Counted from the stretch's first letter, positions 29,987 to 39,365 are shown. The stretch: DNA of 64,000 nt from Ramlibacter ginsenosidimutans (GCF_042678185.1 NZ_JBHUDQ010000016.1), one strand, 5' to 3'. A program made the numbers and translations. Notes: generated by a model from the letters alone, not told the origin.

Positions 29987-32692
29987 TCAGGTCGCCGACA
30001 ACTTGGAGGCCGCCTCATCCGGCGCAGGCGCGGCCTCCTGCCGCAGCACCAGCCGCATGCGCATCGTGCCTTCGTCGCCGGCCGTCACTTCGAATCCTCG
30101 GCTGCGGGCCAGCCTCACCATGCCGGCGTTCTCCTGCAGGCAGATCCCGAACACTTCGCGCGTGCCCCGCGCGCGCAGGTAGGCCAGCAGCTTGTCCATC
30201 AGCTGCCTGCCGAGTCCGCGCCGCTGCCAGTCGGACGCGACCTGGATCGCGAATTCCGCCTGCAGGTTGTCCGGATCGCAGATCGCGCGCGCCTCGCCGG
30301 CGATGCGGTCGCCCGCCATCGCGACGAACGCCATCTCGCGCTCGTAGTCGATCTGGCAGAAGCGCGCCAGTTCGCTGCGCGGCACTTCGCGGCGCGCGAG
30401 GAAGAAGCGCAGGCGCAGGTCGCCCGCCGGCGCCTGGGCGTAGAAGGTCGCCAGTGCCGCGCCGTCTTCGGGCCGGATCGGGCGCACGCGCAAGGGCGTG
30501 CCGTCCACCGCGATTTCCGCTTCCAGCGAGGATGGATACGGCCGCAGTGCAAGGCGGCTGCCGGGCGTCGTGCCGGGCGCGCGCAGGCGGATGCGCGCAT
30601 CGAGCGCCAGCACGCCGTGCGCATCGGCCAGCAGCGGGTTGATGTCCAGTTCGGCCAACTCGCACAGGTCGCACGCCAGCTGCGACACGCGCAGTAACGC
30701 GTCCACCAGCGCCGGTTCGTCCACGCCCGCTTGCCCGCGGTAGCCTCCGAGCAGCCTGCCGATGCGCGTGCGCGCGACCATGCCGCGTGCAAGCGCCGCG
30801 TTGAGTGGTGGCAGTTCGAGGCTGCGGTCCTGCAGGAGCTCCACCGCCGTGCCGCCCTGGCCGAACATCAGCACCGGCCCGAAGACGTTGTCGTCGGCGA
30901 TGCCCACGATCAGTTCGCGCGCGCCCGGACGCTGGATCATCTTCTGCACCGTGAAGCCCGCGATGTGCGCATTCGGCACGGCGCGGTCCAGCCGCTGGCG
31001 CATGCGCACCATGGCCCGGCGCAGGTCCTCGCCGGAGGCGAGGTCCAGCACCACGCCACCGACGTCGGACTTGTGCTGGATCTGCGCCGACACGACCTTC
31101 AGTGCGACGGGATAGCCGATCTCCTGCGCCGCATCGAGCGCTTCCTCGACGTCGCGCACCCGGCGCGTAGCCACGGTCGCGATGCCGTACGCCTCCAGCA
31201 CGGCCTTCGCCTCCGCCTCGTCGAGCCAGTCGCGCCCGGAGCGCGCCGCGTCCCGCAGGATGGCGGCGGCCGCGTCGGCATCGACCTTCACTTCCGGCGG
31301 ATGCGCGTCGGGCAACTGCAGCAGCGCTTCCTGGTTGCGGTGGTAGTGCACCAGTTGCATCCATCCGGCGACGGCCTGTTCCGGCGTTTCGTAGCAGGCC
31401 AGCTGCGCGTCGCGGAACAGGGCGCGCGCGGGTTCCACGGTGCGGCCGCCCAGCCAGCCGCTGAGCACGGTCTTGGGCGCGCCGCGCAGCAGGGGCACGC
31501 AGGCCTCGGCAATGTCGCGCGCCGGCACGATGGCCGTGGGCGCATGCAGGAACAGCACGCCGTCCACTTCGGCTGCGTCGAGCAGGATGCGCAGCGCCTG
31601 TGTGTAGCGCTGCACGGGCGCGTCGCCGATCAGGTCCACGGGGTTGCCGTGCGACCAGCCGGCGGGCAGCACCTGGTCGAGCGCGGCAAGCGTCGCAGGC
31701 GAGAGCTGCGCGAGCGTTCCACCCGCAAGCGAGAGTGCATCCGCTGCCAGCACGCCGGCGCCGCCGCCGTTGGTGACCACGGCCAGCCGTTCGCCGCGCC
31801 AGGCGACCGGTCGTGCCAGCGTCGCCGCCGCGTCGAACAGGGCTTCCAGCGTATCGACGCGCAGCATGCCCGCGCGGCGCACCGCGGCGTCGAACACGAG
31901 GTCGGAGCCGGCGAGCGCGCCCGTGTGCGAAGCCGCGGCGCGGGCGCCTTCCGGTGCGCGCCCGGCCTTCACGACGATCACCGGCTTGTTGCGGGCCGCG
32001 GCGCGCGCGGCCGACATGAACTTGCGCGCGTGCTGCACGGATTCGAGGTACAGCAGGATCGCGCGCGTGTGCCCGTCACTCGCGAGGTAGTCCAGCACGT
32101 CCCCGGCATCGACGTCCGCGCTGTCGCCCAGGGAGATGAAGTGCGAGAAGCCGATGCCATGCGCGTTGGCCCAGTCCAGCATCGCGGTCGCGAGTGCGCC
32201 CGACTGCGTCGCGAACGCGATGCCGCCGGGCGTGGCGTTGCCGGGCGCGAAGCTGGCGTTCAGCCCGTGCTCGGGCACCAGGGCGCCGAGGCAGTTCGGT
32301 CCCAGGACGCGCAGCAGGTGCGGGCGGGCCGCCTGCAACATCGCGTCCTGCAGCGTGCCGCCTTCCGGCGCCGCATCGTGCAGGCGCGCCGAGAGCACGA
32401 TGGCAGCCTTGGTGCCCTTGGCCGCGAGTGCCGCGATCAGCTCGGGCACCGACTCCGCCGGCGTGCAGAGCACGGCGAGGTCCGGCGCCGCGGGCAGCTC
32501 CGCCACGCCCGCCAGCAGCGGAATGCCGTCGACTTCGCCGGAATGGCGGTTCACAGCCCAGATCGACCCGCGGAAGCCGGCGTCGCGCACATTGCGCAGC
32601 ACCATCGCGCCCAGGCTGCCTGCGTGGCTGGACACGCCGATGACGGCGATGGAACGGGGTGCGAACAGGTGATCGAGATTGCGGACGCTCAT
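29987..32692 (-). CDS. ADP-forming acetate/acyl-CoA ligase with C-terminal GNAT acetyltransferase domain
   Basis: This 901-residue protein has a CoA-binding domain (IAVIGVSSHAGSLG), a succinyl-CoA-ligase-like domain with the phospho-His in ASHTGALAGSD, an ATP-grasp domain (VALKVVSAQIQHKSDVGGV), and a C-terminal GNAT domain (about 740-900; RRGLGRQLMDKLLAYLR). This is the Pat/PatZ-type arrangement. Such proteins act as NDP-forming acyl-CoA synthetases or as lysine acetyltransferases that silence acetyl-CoA synthetase; the presence of the His motif suggests that the ligase half may be active. It follows the PHA synthase gene after 88 bases, with an FNR-like box and TAACCT -10 between, so it has its own promoter. 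Confidence 0.92.
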   Translation of the reverse strand: MSVRNLDHLFAPRSIAVIGVSSHAGSLGAMVLRNVRDAGFRGSIWAVNRHSGEVDGIPLLAGVAELPAAPDLAVLCTPAESVPELIAALAAKGTKAAIVLSARLHDAAPEGGTLQDAMLQAARPHLLRVLGPNCLGALVPEHGLNASFAPGNATPGGIAFATQSGALATAMLDWANAHGIGFSHFISLGDSADVDAGDVLDYLASDGHTRAILLYLESVQHARKFMSAARAAARNKPVIVVKAGRAPEGARAAASHTGALAGSDLVFDAAVRRAGMLRVDTLEALFDAAATLARPVAWRGERLAVVTNGGGAGVLAADALSLAGGTLAQLSPATLAALDQVLPAGWSHGNPVDLIGDAPVQRYTQALRILLDAAEVDGVLFLHAPTAIVPARDIAEACVPLLRGAPKTVLSGWLGGRTVEPARALFRDAQLACYETPEQAVAGWMQLVHYHRNQEALLQLPDAHPPEVKVDADAAAAILRDAARSGRDWLDEAEAKAVLEAYGIATVATRRVRDVEEALDAAQEIGYPVALKVVSAQIQHKSDVGGVVLDLASGEDLRRAMVRMRQRLDRAVPNAHIAGFTVQKMIQRPGARELIVGIADDNVFGPVLMFGQGGTAVELLQDRSLELPPLNAALARGMVARTRIGRLLGGYRGQAGVDEPALVDALLRVSQLACDLCELAELDINPLLADAHGVLALDARIRLRAPGTTPGSRLALRPYPSSLEAEIAVDGTPLRVRPIRPEDGAALATFYAQAPAGDLRLRFFLARREVPRSELARFCQIDYEREMAFVAMAGDRIAGEARAICDPDNLQAEFAIQVASDWQRRGLGRQLMDKLLAYLRARGTREVFGICLQENAGMVRLARSRGFEVTAGDEGTMRMRLVLRQEAAPAPDEAASKLSAT

Positions 32693-32756
32693 GCAGCTCT
32701 CCCGGCCGGCGCGGCCGATGCAGTCATCAGGTTAGGCGCGCTGCGCGACGCGCCGC

Positions 32757-32770
32757 TTGCGGCAGGTCAA
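32757..32770 (-). promoter_or_regulatory. FNR-like box upstream of the acyl-CoA ligase
   Basis: On the minus strand this reads TTGACCTGCCGCAA (one mismatch in the second half-site). About 22 bases beyond it is TAACCT, a good -10, and the start codon is about 71 bases from its centre. This spacing fits a class II activator site. Confidence 0.6.
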
Positions 32771-32780
32771 CGCAGGCGGT

Positions 32781-34541
32781 TCACCGCTGCAGGACGTAGC
32801 TTCCCGGCGCGGGGATGAGCTGGCCTTCGATGCGCACCTTGGGCACCGGCCTGGCCGTCGCCATGCCCTGCGAGTGCTGCACCAGCCAGCCGTGCCAGCA
32901 GGTCCACCACGAACCGTGTTGTGCAGCCGGGGCGCGCGCCAGCCATTCCTGCGGATCGGGCGGCGCGGCATCGGCGGCGTGGTGTGTGTGGCGATAGCTC
33001 GCCTCCGCATACGCGAGCGGCCCTGCGGGCGGGCTGACGATGCCGACGTTGTGGCCGCCCGAGACGAGGACGAAGTCGGTGTGCGCATGCACGAGGCGCA
33101 GCACCTTGTACACGGACTGCCACGGCGACACGTGGTCGCGCTCGGTGGCGACGACGAAGACCGGCACGCGGATGTCGCGCAGGCTCACCCGCTCGCCCAG
33201 TGCCGTGTACGCGTCCTCGGCCAGTTCGTTCTCCAGGTACAGGCGGCGCAGGTACTGGCTGTGCATGCGGGCCGGCAGGCGGGTGGCGTCCGCGTTCCAC
33301 GCGCGCATCGGCGTGACGGGCGTGCGGGCGCCCATCAGGTACTCGTGCACGAGCTTGGACCAGACCAGGTCCTTGGAGTCGATCATCTGGAACGCACCGG
33401 CCATCTGCCGGCCGTCGAGGTAGCCGCGCTCGGCCATCGCGTCTTCCAGCAGTGCGATCTGGCTCTCGTCGATGAACAGGCCCAGCTCGCCCGGCTGCTC
33501 GAAGTCGACTTCGGCGGCCAGCAGGGTCACGCTCTTGAGGACGTTGTCGTGGCGCCGGCCCAGCAGCGCCGCCGCCATCGCGAGCAGGGTCCCGCCGAGG
33601 CAGTAGCCGGCCGCGTGCACGCGCGTGCGTGGATGCAATGCCTGGATGGCGCGCAACGCGTCCAGCACGCCGAGCTCCAGGTAGTCGTCCAGGCCGAGGT
33701 CGCGATCTTCGCTGCCCGGGTTGCGCCACGACACCATGTACACCGTGTGCCCCTGGCCCACGAGGTAGCGCACGAGCGAGTCGTCCGGCGTGAGGTCCAG
33801 GATGTAGAACTTCATGATCCACGAGGGCACGATCAGCAGCGGCTCCTTGTGCACGCGTGGCGTGGCCGGCTCGTAGCGGATCAACTCGGCCAGGTGGTTG
33901 CTGTGCACGACCCGCCCCGGCGTGAGCGCCACCCCTTCGCCCGGCCGGAACGCCTCCACACCACGCGGCCGCTCGTCCGCCGCGACCGCCACCGCATCGC
34001 GCCACAGGTTGGCCAGCCCGGTGGCGAGGTTCGCGCCACTCTGGGTGACGGTCGCGCGGATCACTTCCGGATTGAGCATGGGGAGGTTCGAGGGCGACAG
34101 CATGTCCAGCAATTGCCGCACGCCGAACGCCGCGACCTCCTCGTGGTGACGCGAGACGCCGCGCACGCCGTGGGTCGCTTCGGACCACCATTGTTCGGTC
34201 AGCAGGAAGGCCTGCGCGAGCGTCGCGAACGGCGGCAGCTGCCACTCGCGCTTGCTGAAGCGCTTGTCGCCCGGCAGCGGCTCGGCGCACGGCGCGCAGC
34301 GGCCGCTCCAGACCTGCGAGGCGAACTGGCTCCATTGCAGCGACTTCTGCAGCGCGCTCGAGGCGAGTTCGGCCTGCTTGGACGGCGACACGAGCAAGTG
34401 CGTCAGCCAGTCGGCCTGCGCCATGGCGATGGAGGCCGGCGAGACGCCATGCGACCAGCGCGCGATCGTGCCTTTCAGCGGCAGGTCGAGCGCGGCGGGC
34501 TGCGGCTCGGGGGCTTGGGCGGACGGAACGGGCACGGGCAT
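32781..34541 (-). CDS. phaC: Poly(3-hydroxyalkanoate) synthase
   Basis: This is a 586-residue class I-type PHA synthase, which polymerises (R)-hydroxyacyl-CoA into storage granules. The N-terminal PhaC domain includes PSNLPMLNPEVI and the catalytic alpha/beta-hydrolase domain has the lipase-like box GYCLGGTLL with nucleophile Cys. The conserved Asp is probably in ATERDHVSPW and the His in SGGHNVGIVSPP. No phaA, phaB or phasin gene is nearby, so the monomer supply must come from elsewhere. It is divergent from the alcohol dehydrogenase across an 80-base gap holding one FNR-like box. Confidence 0.92.
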   Translation of the reverse strand: MPVPVPSAQAPEPQPAALDLPLKGTIARWSHGVSPASIAMAQADWLTHLLVSPSKQAELASSALQKSLQWSQFASQVWSGRCAPCAEPLPGDKRFSKREWQLPPFATLAQAFLLTEQWWSEATHGVRGVSRHHEEVAAFGVRQLLDMLSPSNLPMLNPEVIRATVTQSGANLATGLANLWRDAVAVAADERPRGVEAFRPGEGVALTPGRVVHSNHLAELIRYEPATPRVHKEPLLIVPSWIMKFYILDLTPDDSLVRYLVGQGHTVYMVSWRNPGSEDRDLGLDDYLELGVLDALRAIQALHPRTRVHAAGYCLGGTLLAMAAALLGRRHDNVLKSVTLLAAEVDFEQPGELGLFIDESQIALLEDAMAERGYLDGRQMAGAFQMIDSKDLVWSKLVHEYLMGARTPVTPMRAWNADATRLPARMHSQYLRRLYLENELAEDAYTALGERVSLRDIRVPVFVVATERDHVSPWQSVYKVLRLVHAHTDFVLVSGGHNVGIVSPPAGPLAYAEASYRHTHHAADAAPPDPQEWLARAPAAQHGSWWTCWHGWLVQHSQGMATARPVPKVRIEGQLIPAPGSYVLQR

Positions 34542-34574
34542 GGCTCATCCTTGCGCATGGGGCCGGCCTGGGCG

Positions 34575-34588
34575 TTGCGCCACGTCAA
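34575..34588 (+). promoter_or_regulatory. FNR-like box between phaC and the alcohol dehydrogenase
   Basis: TTGCGCCACGTCAA has one mismatch. Twenty-one bases downstream on the plus strand is TACCAT, a fair -10, so the dehydrogenase is the more likely target. The site may also influence the divergent phaC. Confidence 0.55.
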
Positions 34589-34621
34589 GCGCGTGCCAGA
34601 GTGGGTCCTTACCATGCACGC

Positions 34622-35626
34622 ATGCTGCCGTCCGACATGCTCGCGATGGAGGTCGATGCGGCCTCGCACACGCTGCGCGCCGTGCGCAAGCCCGTGCCGG
34701 TGCCCGGCGCCGGCGAGGTGCTGCTGAAGGTGCGCAGTTGCGGCGTCTGCCGCACCGACCTGCACATCCTCGATGGCGAGCTGCCGGTACACCGCGAGAA
34801 CGTGGTCCCCGGGCACGAGGTGGTGGGCGAAGTGGTGGGGCTCGGTGCGGGCAGCGGCCGGTTCGGCATCGGCCAACGCGTCGGCGTCCCCTGGCTCGGC
34901 CGGGCCTGCGGCCACTGCGGGTTCTGCCGCACCGCGCACGAGAACCTGTGCGACGAGCCGCAGTTCACGGGCTACGACCGCGACGGCGGGTATGCCGAGT
35001 ACGCGGTCGCGGACGAACGCTTCTGCTTCGCGCTGCCCGCCGCTTACGACGACCTGCATGCGGCGCCGCTGCTGTGCGCCGGCCTGATCGGTTATCGCAC
35101 CTGGCGCCTGGCCGGAGGGGCGGACGCACAGCGCGTGGGTCTCTGGGGCTTCGGCGCCGCGGCCCACATCGTCTGCCAGCTCGCCGTGGCGCAGGGCCAG
35201 CAGGTCTTCGCCTTCACGCGTCCGGGCGACGTGGAGGCGCAGGCCTTCGCCCGCAGCCTGGGCGCTACGTGGGCCGGCGGCAGCGACGAGTCGCCGCCGG
35301 AGCGGCTCGACGCGTCGCTCCTCTTCGCGCCGGCCGGACCGCTGGTGCCGGCGGCGCTGGCGCTCACGCGCAAGGGCGGCGTGGTGGTGTGCGGCGGCAT
35401 CCACATGAGCGACATTCCCGCGTTCGCCTACGAGCTGCTGTGGGGTGAGCGGCAAGTGCGTTCGGTCGCGAACCTCACGCGGGCCGACGGCGAGGGCTTC
35501 TTCACGCTGATCGCACGCGTCCCGGTCCGCACCGAGGTCCAGGCCTTCCCACTGGCCCAGGCGAACGACGCCGTGCGGGCGCTGCGCGCGGGCAGCATCC
35601 GCGGCGCGGCCGTCATGGTGCCCTGA
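34622..35626 (+). CDS. Zinc-dependent alcohol dehydrogenase
   Basis: This 334-residue MDR-superfamily enzyme has catalytic zinc ligands Cys in SCGVCRTDLH and His-Glu in PGHEVVGEV, a structural zinc cluster CGHCGFCRTAHENLC, and a nucleotide-binding WGFGAAAHIVCQLAV. It oxidises alcohols or reduces aldehydes, as AdhA-type enzymes do under fermentative conditions. I annotate the ATG at 34622. The predicted FNR promoter would start transcription at about the same base, so either the message is leaderless or the true start is ATG 34637 (MLAMEVDA), which matches family N-termini better. Confidence 0.92.
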   Translation: MLPSDMLAMEVDAASHTLRAVRKPVPVPGAGEVLLKVRSCGVCRTDLHILDGELPVHRENVVPGHEVVGEVVGLGAGSGRFGIGQRVGVPWLGRACGHCGFCRTAHENLCDEPQFTGYDRDGGYAEYAVADERFCFALPAAYDDLHAAPLLCAGLIGYRTWRLAGGADAQRVGLWGFGAAAHIVCQLAVAQGQQVFAFTRPGDVEAQAFARSLGATWAGGSDESPPERLDASLLFAPAGPLVPAALALTRKGGVVVCGGIHMSDIPAFAYELLWGERQVRSVANLTRADGEGFFTLIARVPVRTEVQAFPLAQANDAVRALRAGSIRGAAVMVP

Positions 35627-35716
35627 GGCTCCGCGCACCGGACCCACTGCACAGCCGCGCGCTCGCCGGGGCTGGCCCCGCTGCCAGACAATCTACTTCT
35701 TGCGATACCATGGGCC

Positions 35717-36028
35717 ATGACCCAGGTCCAGATGGATCCCCAGCGCCTGCGCGCCGCCGCTGCCGAGGCCGTGGGCGCGCTCAAGCTCCTGGCCAATCCG
35801 GAGCGCCTGCTGCTGCTGTGCGAACTCTCGCGCGGCGAGATGTGCGTGGGCGAGCTCGAGGCGGAGCTCGACATCCACCAGCCGACCCTGTCCCAGCAAC
35901 TCGGGGTCTTGCGCGCCCAGGGCGTGGTGGAGACGCGGCGCGAAGGCAAGAACATCTACTACCGGGTGAGCGACCCGAACCTGAAGGAAATCCTGAAGGT
36001 CCTCTTCCGGCTCTATTGCAAGGACTGA
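35717..36028 (+). CDS. ArsR-family regulator of the BigR/SqrR (persulfide-sensing) type
   Basis: This 103-residue winged-helix repressor has the recognition-helix segment QPTLSQQLGVLRAQGVVETRREGKNIYY. Cys35 (LLLLCEL) and Cys101 (RLYCKD) are 66 residues apart, the same spacing as the redox pair Cys41/Cys107 of SqrR and Cys42/Cys108 of BigR. Those proteins sense sulfane sulfur through a tetrasulfide bridge. The metal-binding ELCVC box of classic ArsR is missing. No obvious target gene adjoins; sulfur-related genes in the window are the rhodanese fusion and the FccB pair. Confidence 0.88.
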   Translation: MTQVQMDPQRLRAAAAEAVGALKLLANPERLLLLCELSRGEMCVGELEAELDIHQPTLSQQLGVLRAQGVVETRREGKNIYYRVSDPNLKEILKVLFRLYCKD

Positions 36029-36058
36029 GGCGCGGCCGCCAGCGGGCCAGGCAGGCTG

Positions 36059-37801
36059 TTACCCGGCGCGCGCGTAGTCCGGCGACAGCGCGGCGGCTTC
36101 ACCGTCCGGCAGCGGAAAGCGCGCGCAGATGCTGGTGCCTTGCCCCGGTGCCGTTTCGATGCTGAGCTCGCCTCCCACCAGCGCGGCGCGTTCCGTCATC
36201 GAGACCAGGCCGAAGTGCCGCGTCCGCTCCTCGGGCGAGCGGTAACGGGCCAGGTCGAAGCCGCGGCCGTTGTCTCGCACTTCCAGCAGCAACTGCCCGG
36301 GTTCCAGCCGCACCTTCACGCGGACTTCGGTCGCGCCGCTGTAGCGCGTCGCGTTGGTCAGCGCCTCCTGCGCAATCCGGAAGCAGGCGGTCTCGATGTC
36401 CTGCGGCAGCCGCTCCTCGAACTCCGGGGCTTCCAGCGCGGTGGTCCAGCCGGCGGCGCGCGCCTGCTGCTCGAGCATCCACTCCAGCGCCTCGGACAGG
36501 CCGAGGTCGTCCAGCATCGGCGGGCGCAGCCGCAGCGACAGGCTGCGGATGTGCGCCATGGCGGCCTCCACCAGCCGGATCGAGTCGGTCACGATCCTGT
36601 CTCCGCCACCCGGCTGGCGCGCAAGCTCGCTCAGGTTCATGCGGATGAGCGTGAGCGATTGGCCGGTCTCGTCGTGCAGTTCGCGCGCGATGTGGCGGCG
36701 CTCTTCCTCCTGCGCGGCGATCAGTCGCATCGAAAGCTCGCGCGCGTGCTGCGCCCGTTCGGCCTCCATGCGTTCGGTGAGGTCGCGCGTGATCTTCGCG
36801 TATCCCGTGATGCGGCCCTGTGCGTCCTTCAGGGGCGTCATCGTCACGCTCGCCCAGAAGCGGCTGCCGTCCTTGCGCAAGCGCCAGGCCTCTTCGGTGA
36901 AGCGGCCCTCGGCCGTGGCGATCTCGAGTGCGTGCGCGGGCTTGCCGGCGCTGCGGTCCTCCGGGGGATAGAAGCAGGCGAAGTGCTGGCCCACGATCTC
37001 GTCCGGCGTGTAGCCCTTGATCCTCTGCGCGCCAGGGTTCCAGCTCTGCACGCGCCCTGCGGCGTCCAGCATGTAGATCGCGTAGTCGGTGACGCTGTCC
37101 GCCATGAGGTGGAAGCGCCGCTCGCTCTCCAGCAGTCCGCGTTCGGCAAGTTCGCGCCGACGCTGCTGCCGGTAGAAGATGGACAGCGTCGCCAGCAAGG
37201 CGGCCAGCAGCGCGGCGATGGTGCCCCAGAAGGCAACGATGCGGTTGTCGTGTTGCGCGAGGCGCGCGGACAGCAGCCGCGACTCTTCGACGGCCATGGC
37301 ATGAAGCACGTCGCGCAGGCCTGCGGTCTGGCGGGTGGGCTCGCCCGCGTCCACCAGCGCCAGGGCGGCCTCGGGGCCGCGGGTGCGTCGGGCCGTCACG
37401 ATCGCCGCGGCGGAAGCCAGCCGCGGCTCCAGCGCGGACTGGAGTTCGGCGACATGGGCCTGCTGCACGGCATTGTCGGCGGTCAGATCCTGCAGGCGGC
37501 GCAGGTCGCTCCGGATGGCGGTGCGCGCTTCTTCGTAAGGCTGCAGGTCTTCGGCGCGGCCGGTGATCGCGAATCCCCGCACGCCGTTCTGGATCTCCAG
37601 CAGGTCGGCCCGCGTCGTGGCGATGGCGCCCAGCACTTCGTGCGTATGGCCGATCCACTCCTGCGCCCGGGTCTGCTGCGCCGAGACCCAGTAGATGCCG
37701 GCGACGAACACGGCAGCGCCCACTGCGGCCACCACAAACCCCGACAAGGTCGGGTCGCGGCGTGCGGCACGAGGGCTTTCCTGGGCAAGGGACATCGCCA
37801 T
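36059..37801 (-). CDS. Orphan sensor histidine kinase with CHASE3-like, PAS and HisKA_3 domains
   Basis: The 580-residue membrane kinase has helices at about 20-40 and 190-210 flanking a CHASE3-like helical periplasmic domain. A PAS domain follows (YAIYMLDAAGRVQSWNPGA and the PAC segment GYAKITRDLTERMEAER), then a HisKA_3 domain with the phosphorylated His in RRHIARELHDETGQSL and a HATPase domain (NGRGFDL). This is the NarX/DegS type, which normally pairs with a LuxR-type regulator, but none is encoded here. An ATG at 37795 is an alternative start. An FNR box lies in the divergent promoter region. Confidence 0.9.
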   Translation of the reverse strand: MAMSLAQESPRAARRDPTLSGFVVAAVGAAVFVAGIYWVSAQQTRAQEWIGHTHEVLGAIATTRADLLEIQNGVRGFAITGRAEDLQPYEEARTAIRSDLRRLQDLTADNAVQQAHVAELQSALEPRLASAAAIVTARRTRGPEAALALVDAGEPTRQTAGLRDVLHAMAVEESRLLSARLAQHDNRIVAFWGTIAALLAALLATLSIFYRQQRRRELAERGLLESERRFHLMADSVTDYAIYMLDAAGRVQSWNPGAQRIKGYTPDEIVGQHFACFYPPEDRSAGKPAHALEIATAEGRFTEEAWRLRKDGSRFWASVTMTPLKDAQGRITGYAKITRDLTERMEAERAQHARELSMRLIAAQEEERRHIARELHDETGQSLTLIRMNLSELARQPGGGDRIVTDSIRLVEAAMAHIRSLSLRLRPPMLDDLGLSEALEWMLEQQARAAGWTTALEAPEFEERLPQDIETACFRIAQEALTNATRYSGATEVRVKVRLEPGQLLLEVRDNGRGFDLARYRSPEERTRHFGLVSMTERAALVGGELSIETAPGQGTSICARFPLPDGEAAALSPDYARAG

Positions 37802-37874
37802 GCGTGCGGGAAGGATAGCAGCACGACCCTCGCGCGGCTAAGGCGTCGAAAAACCATCCTGGGCGCAGGCATGC

Positions 37875-37888
37875 TTGACTGCGGTCAA
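37875..37888. promoter_or_regulatory. FNR box between the PAS kinase and the APH/P-loop kinase
   Basis: TTGACTGCGGTCAA is a perfect TTGAN6TCAA palindrome in a divergent promoter region. Its centre is about 41 bases from the rightward start codon and 80 bases from the leftward one. Which gene it serves is unclear. Confidence 0.7.
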
Positions 37889-37922
37889 GCCCGCCGCGCG
37901 CAGCCGCCGCGAAGAATGCGCC

Positions 37923-39365
37923 ATGTCCGAACGCTCGCCACCGCTGGTCCTGAGCCTCGCGCGCTCGCTGGGCGCCGAGATCGTCGAGACCCACATCTCG
38001 TGGATCCTGCTGGCCGGCGGGCTGGCGTACAAGCTGAAGAAGCCGGTGCGCCTGCCCTTCGTGGACTACTCGATACTGGCGCGCCGCCAGCATTTTTGCG
38101 AAGAGGAAGTGCGCCTGAACCGGCGGCTCGCGCCGGGCCTGTACCTGGGCGTGTCGTGCGTGACAGGCACGAGCGACGCGCCGACGCTGGACGGCGCGGG
38201 TCCCGTGCTGGATTACGCGGTCCGCATGAAACGCTTTCCTGCCGGCGCGCTGTTCAGCGAGCAGCTGCAGGCCGGGACCCTCCCGGCCGCCGCCGTGGAC
38301 CGGTTCGCACGCATCCTGGCCGATTTCCATGCCCAGGCGGAACCCGTGGCCGCCAGCCTCGACCCGGACGGCAGCCTGCCGCTGCGCCGGGCGCAGGCGG
38401 CACTCGCGGGCGCGCAGCCCCTGTTCGACGCAGGGCAGGTCGACGCGCTGGCGCGCTGGCTAGCAACGCAGTGGCAGGCTCTGCGTGGCACCTGGCTTGC
38501 GCGGCTCGCGCAGGGGCGCGTCCGGGACGGGCATGGGGACCTGCATCTCGCGAACGTCGTGCTCGTCGACGGCGAGGTTGCCGCCTTCGACTGCATCGAA
38601 TTCGACCCCGCGCTGCGCGCCGTGGACCCGGTCGACGATGCGGCGTTCGCGCTGATGGACTTTGCGGCCCGCGGGCGTGCCGACCTGGGTTGGCGCTTCT
38701 TCAACGCCTGGCTCGAACGCGCCGGCGAGTACGAGGGCGTCGCGCTGCTGCGCTTCCAGCTGGTGGGTCGCGCGCTGGTGCGGGCGCAGGTCGAACACCT
38801 GCGCGCCGCTGGCAGCGACGACGCACAGCGCTACGCGCGGGCTGCGCTCGATTGGGTCCGCGCGGCGAATCCGCGCCTGTTCGTCACGACCGGACTGCCC
38901 GGCTCGGGCAAGACCTTTGCCTCGCAGGCATTGCTGGAGCGCTGCGGCGCCGTGCGCGTCCGCTCGGACGTGGAGCGCAAGCGCACCTTCGGGCTCGACG
39001 CGCTGGCGGACACGCGCGCCCATGGCGTCGATGCGTACACGCAGGATGCCACGCGCCGCACCTACGAGCGCCTGCTGGCGCTGGCGCGCCCGGCGCTGCA
39101 GGCCGGCTTTCCGGTCGTGCTCGACGCGGCCTTCCTGCGGCGCGACGAGCGCGCGGCGGCGCGGATGCTGGCGCGTGAACTGGGCGTGCCCTTCACCATC
39201 CTCGCCTGCGAGGCGCCGCTGGAGGTGTTGCGTGCGCGCCTGCGCGCGCGCAAGCATGATGCTTCCGAGGCGGACGAACAGGTGCTCGACCGCCTGGCCG
39301 CTGCGGCGCAGCCCCTGGAGGCCGAGGAGCGCCGCGAAATAGGCGGTGCCTGCGACGGATCTTGA
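37923..39365 (+). CDS. Aminoglycoside-phosphotransferase-like and P-loop kinase fusion protein
   Basis: The 480-residue product joins an APH-like kinase domain (about 1-320; GHGDLHLANVVL is the catalytic HGDLH..N motif and DCIEFDPALR the metal-binding part) to a P-loop nucleotide kinase resembling gluconate kinase or zeta toxin (GLPGSGKTFASQ). Proteins with this two-kinase layout are common in stress clusters, but their substrate is unknown. The ATG at 37923 begins MSERSPPLVLSLAR; 16 upstream in-frame residues were left out because they cover the FNR box. The stop codon overlaps the next FNR box. Confidence 0.85.
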   Translation: MSERSPPLVLSLARSLGAEIVETHISWILLAGGLAYKLKKPVRLPFVDYSILARRQHFCEEEVRLNRRLAPGLYLGVSCVTGTSDAPTLDGAGPVLDYAVRMKRFPAGALFSEQLQAGTLPAAAVDRFARILADFHAQAEPVAASLDPDGSLPLRRAQAALAGAQPLFDAGQVDALARWLATQWQALRGTWLARLAQGRVRDGHGDLHLANVVLVDGEVAAFDCIEFDPALRAVDPVDDAAFALMDFAARGRADLGWRFFNAWLERAGEYEGVALLRFQLVGRALVRAQVEHLRAAGSDDAQRYARAALDWVRAANPRLFVTTGLPGSGKTFASQALLERCGAVRVRSDVERKRTFGLDALADTRAHGVDAYTQDATRRTYERLLALARPALQAGFPVVLDAAFLRRDERAAARMLARELGVPFTILACEAPLEVLRARLRARKHDASEADEQVLDRLAAAAQPLEAEERREIGGACDGS

